From Propylenella binzhouense (GTDB lineage Bacteria > Pseudomonadota > Alphaproteobacteria > Rhizobiales > Afifellaceae): a stretch of DNA of 64,000 nt. Positions 61,839 through 64,000 of this stretch are shown here, piece by piece. The stretch spans positions 89,471-153,470 of the forward strand of contig NZ_SPKJ01000002.1 of assembly GCF_009866965.1 (NCBI RefSeq), in the 5' to 3' direction. Both the position numbers and the translations under genes were made by a program. Under the pieces are notes generated by a model. It saw only the letters and a list, made by a program, of their open reading frames with translations. It was not told where the DNA came from and made no database searches. Each line of letters opens with the position of its first letter. Position 1 is the stretch's first letter.

Positions 61839-62939
61839 CTACTGGACGTTGGCGCCGACGACGCTGTCCCACTTGGTCGTGATGACGTCCTTCGCCGCGT
61901 TCTGCTCGTCGAGCGTCGGGAACACGGCCGCCTTGTAGGCTTCCGCCGGCGGCAGCTTGTCGAGCATCTCCTGCGGGATCTTGCCCTTCTCGGCGAGGTC
62001 GTTGAACCGGATGGGATGGCAGTAGCCCTTCAGCCAGAGGAGCTGGCCCTCGTCTGAATAGAGATGCTCCATCCAGAGCTTGGCGGCGTTCGGATGCGGC
62101 GCGAAGGCGCTGATCGCCTGGACGTAGACGCCGGCGACGACGCCGGTCTTCGGCACCACGACGTCGAGCGGCGGATTGCCCTTCAGCGTGTCGCGGTCGG
62201 CGAGCGCGTTGTAGTCCCAGCGGATCAGGATCGGCGTGGAGCCCTGCGCGACCGAAGCGGCCTTGCCGATGATGGGAACGAAATTGCCGGCCTTGTTCAG
62301 CTCGGCGAAATAATCGAGGCCTGCCTGCGCCGCCTTCGCCGCGTCGCCGCCCGCACGCGAGAGCCCGGCCGCGTAGACGCCCTGGATCGCCTGGTTCGAG
62401 GCGCGCGGATCGCCGGCGAGCGCAACCGCATTGGCATAGTCGCCCTTCAGGAGGTCATCCCAGTCCTGCGGGGATTCCGTCACGATGTCCTTGTTCACCT
62501 CGAAGGCGAGCACGCCGTAATAGTCGCCGTACCAGTGACCCTCGGCGTCCTTCGCGCTGTCCGGGATCGTATCCCAGGTGGAGACCTTGTAGGGCTGCAG
62601 CAGGCCTTCCGCCTTGGCGGACGGGCCGAAGGAGAGGCCGACATCGATCACGTCGGGAGCCTGCGGGCCGGTATTGCCCTTGTTCGCCTTGATCGCCTCG
62701 ACCTCGTCGCCCGAGCCGGCGTCCGGGTTGAGCTCGTTCACCTTGAGCCCGTACTTGTCCTTGAAGCTCTGGATCACCTCGCCGTAATTGCACCAGTCGT
62801 GCGGGAGCGCGATCGTGGTGAGCTGGCCTTCCTTCTTGGCGGCCGCCACCAGCTCCTCCATCGACTGGGCGGAGGCGACGCTCGTCGCCGCGACGATCGC
62901 GGCGAGCGACACCGACAGCATTGAACTCCATCTCTTCAT
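61839..62939 (-). CDS. ABC transporter substrate-binding protein (PotD/AfuA type)
   Basis: A 366-residue periplasmic binding protein. The signal is clear (MLSVSLAAIVAATSVASAQS). The mature part begins MEELVAAAKKEGQLTTIALP, with IQSFKDKYGLKVNELNPDAGS, PDVIDVGLSFGPSAKAEGLLQ, YGDYYGVLAFEVNKDIV and IRWDYNALADRD, as in the type II fold used for iron(III), thiamine and polyamine-type ligands. The ATG at 62939 has GGGAGAA upstream. It heads the operon 62939-58937. Several acidic residues (DWDDLLKGDYA) could suit a cationic ligand; polyamine uptake would fit the puuA/puuB-like pair nearby, but this is inference. Confidence 0.88.
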   Translation of the reverse strand: MKRWSSMLSVSLAAIVAATSVASAQSMEELVAAAKKEGQLTTIALPHDWCNYGEVIQSFKDKYGLKVNELNPDAGSGDEVEAIKANKGNTGPQAPDVIDVGLSFGPSAKAEGLLQPYKVSTWDTIPDSAKDAEGHWYGDYYGVLAFEVNKDIVTESPQDWDDLLKGDYANAVALAGDPRASNQAIQGVYAAGLSRAGGDAAKAAQAGLDYFAELNKAGNFVPIIGKAASVAQGSTPILIRWDYNALADRDTLKGNPPLDVVVPKTGVVAGVYVQAISAFAPHPNAAKLWMEHLYSDEGQLLWLKGYCHPIRFNDLAEKGKIPQEMLDKLPPAEAYKAAVFPTLDEQNAAKDVITTKWDSVVGANVQ

Positions 62940-63247
62940 GACATTCTCCCTGAAAGGCATGCGACGCGATCGCTCCCGATCCCGCGGCCCGGACCAGCGT
63001 CGATAGCGCGCTTCTGTTGCGGTTCCATGTCTGTCCGAGGCCGCCGCGCGACGGTGGAGAGGCCGGAAGATCCCGTCCCGAATGCCGGCATGCGCCCCCC
63101 GCCCGCACGCATCCGCGCGCGGATGGTGGCCCATCTTCCGGTGAAGCGCCAGCGTCAGCCGCAGGCCCTTGCCGCATTGCGGGCACAATTCGGCCACAGC
63201 CTTCCACTAGCGGCCGAACGCTTCGCTCCCTGGAGGAACGCCCGACC
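62940..63247. other. Intergenic region between the Pot-type operon and the transglycosylase gene
   Basis: No convincing gene is present in this 308-base divergent gap. Both genes have ribosome-binding sites here (GGGAGAA for the minus-strand gene; TGGAGGAACG for the plus-strand gene). I see no strong promoter pair, palindrome or repeat. Confidence 0.5.
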
Positions 63248-64000
63248 ATGCCTCGCGCCCCGTCGAACGCGCCCTGCGCCCGGCAAACCGCCGGACGCTT
63301 AGGCGCCGCACCGGGACTGGCCGTCCTGTGCCTCGGCCTGTCGATCGCCGCCGCCACCGCCGAGGAGCGCGAGCCGCTCCTTCCCGTCGCAAGAGAGGTG
63401 AAGGAGACGCAGCAGCAGCCGGCGCCCGCCGCCGAGGCCGAGCCGAAGGCGCAGACGGCCGCGGCGCGCTCGGACTGGCGCCCGGCACCCTCGGCCGGGC
63501 GGAGCCCCTACGACGCGCTCATCGCCCGCTACGCCGCCGCCTATGACGTGCCGCTCCCGATCGCGCATGCCGTGATCAAGAAGGAGAGCGGCTACAACGC
63601 GAACGCCACCGGGCTCGGCACGGTCGGGCTCATGCAGATCAAGCCCGCCACCGCGCGCGGCATCGGCTATACCGGGACGACGAAGGGGCTCTACGACCCG
63701 GAAACGAACCTCACCTGGGGCATGAAATACCTGGCCCGGGCCTATCAGCTCGGCGGCCGCGACGTCTGCGGCATGGCGCTGAGGTACCAGGGCGGCCACC
63801 GCGCCACCCGGATGACCGCCGCATCCCGGGAATATTGCGCCGACCTGAAGCGGATCCTCGCCACGTCGGGCGCAAGCGAGTTCGCGGTCGCGCGGGACAC
63901 GGCGCCCGCAGCCGAGCCGGTGGTGGCGGCCGCCTTCGCCCCGCTGCCGGAGCCCCGCCCGACGCCGGCGCTTCTCGCCGCGGCGGAGGCGGCCGAGGCT
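63248..64000 (+). CDS. Lytic transglycosylase (SLT domain), cut by the right edge
   Basis: The visible 251 residues begin with a hydrophobic signal-like region (LAVLCLGLSIAAATAEERE) and a Pro/Ala/Gln-rich linker. A complete SLT domain follows (about 88-190): the catalytic glutamate is in HAVIKKESGYNANA, then the family motif GLMQIKPATARGIGY, YDPETNLTWGMKYLARAYQ, and ALRYQGGH. Lytic transglycosylases cleave peptidoglycan in the periplasm to allow growth or the passage of machines. The C-terminal part after about residue 200 is Ala/Pro-rich and runs off the window. The ATG at 63248 follows GGAGGAACG. Confidence 0.9.
   Translation, partial: MPRAPSNAPCARQTAGRLGAAPGLAVLCLGLSIAAATAEEREPLLPVAREVKETQQQPAPAAEAEPKAQTAAARSDWRPAPSAGRSPYDALIARYAAAYDVPLPIAHAVIKKESGYNANATGLGTVGLMQIKPATARGIGYTGTTKGLYDPETNLTWGMKYLARAYQLGGRDVCGMALRYQGGHRATRMTAASREYCADLKRILATSGASEFAVARDTAPAAEPVVAAAFAPLPEPRPTPALLAAAEAAEA

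Noticed and set aside
1..64000. tRNA or rRNA genes, insertion sequences, prophage genes, CRISPR.
   Set aside because: All gaps are short or contain no cloverleaf-like sequence; no transposase, integrase or cas-like protein was recognised in any frame.

Overview
The window is GC-rich, densely packed chromosomal DNA from what looks like an alphaproteobacterium. The main reason is a clear hemA coding for 5-aminolevulinate synthase (42849-44120, the C4 route to heme). Many ABC and TRAP uptake systems, IclR regulators and a sodium-symporter/histidine-kinase hybrid agree with this. No rRNA, tRNA, CRISPR array, insertion sequence or prophage gene was seen. Two genes are cut by the edges: an IclR regulator on the left and a lytic transglycosylase on the right.

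Layout. 1-6.3 kb holds small-molecule catabolism: an IclR regulator divergent from a sugar-isomerase-like/FAD-reductase pair, then a TPP enzyme with a cupin, divergent from an SDR. 6.5-11.2 kb is a branched-chain-amino-acid-type (Liv) ABC transporter in which permease LivM and both ATPases LivG and LivF are one 844-residue polypeptide. 11.6-19.1 kb is one long catabolic operon: aldehyde dehydrogenase, Rieske protein, a 116-residue protein of unknown function, an ACMSD-like amidohydrolase, a complete TRAP transporter and a metallo-beta-lactamase-fold hydrolase. Its probable IclR regulator follows at 19.2 kb. 20.0-24.2 kb adds a NicC-like ring hydroxylase and a divergent DUF35/thiolase/CoA-transferase operon. 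24.2-27.2 kb has a thioredoxin-reductase-like protein flanked by short tandem repeats, an outer-membrane-barrel-like protein and a 3-hydroxyisobutyrate-dehydrogenase-like enzyme. 27.4-35 kb has a CocE/NonD hydrolase, a second Liv transporter with separate subunits and a second amidohydrolase.

35-51 kb is more housekeeping in flavour: an MHYT-PAS-GGDEF-EAL cyclic-di-GMP protein, an MFS carrier, nicotinate phosphoribosyltransferase, DUF423, a TadG-like von Willebrand protein, hemA, an AbrB-type membrane protein, an aminotransferase, MscL, and a symporter-kinase hybrid tail-to-tail with a LuxR-type response regulator. 51.5-54.2 kb has a puuA/puuB-like pair (gamma-glutamyl-polyamine route). 54.8-58.8 kb encodes a tri-heme cytochrome c with the [2Fe-2S] and molybdopterin subunits of a nicotinate/isoquinoline-type dehydrogenase. 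58.9-62.9 kb is a Pot/Afu-type ABC importer.

How the genes fit together (inference). The window supports a scavenging heterotroph that imports organic acids, amino acids or N-heterocycles and breaks them down by ring hydroxylation, decarboxylation or hydrolysis, aldehyde oxidation and CoA-dependent steps. The best candidate for an undescribed system is the 11.6-24.2 kb catabolic island, whose control regions share short palindromic motifs.
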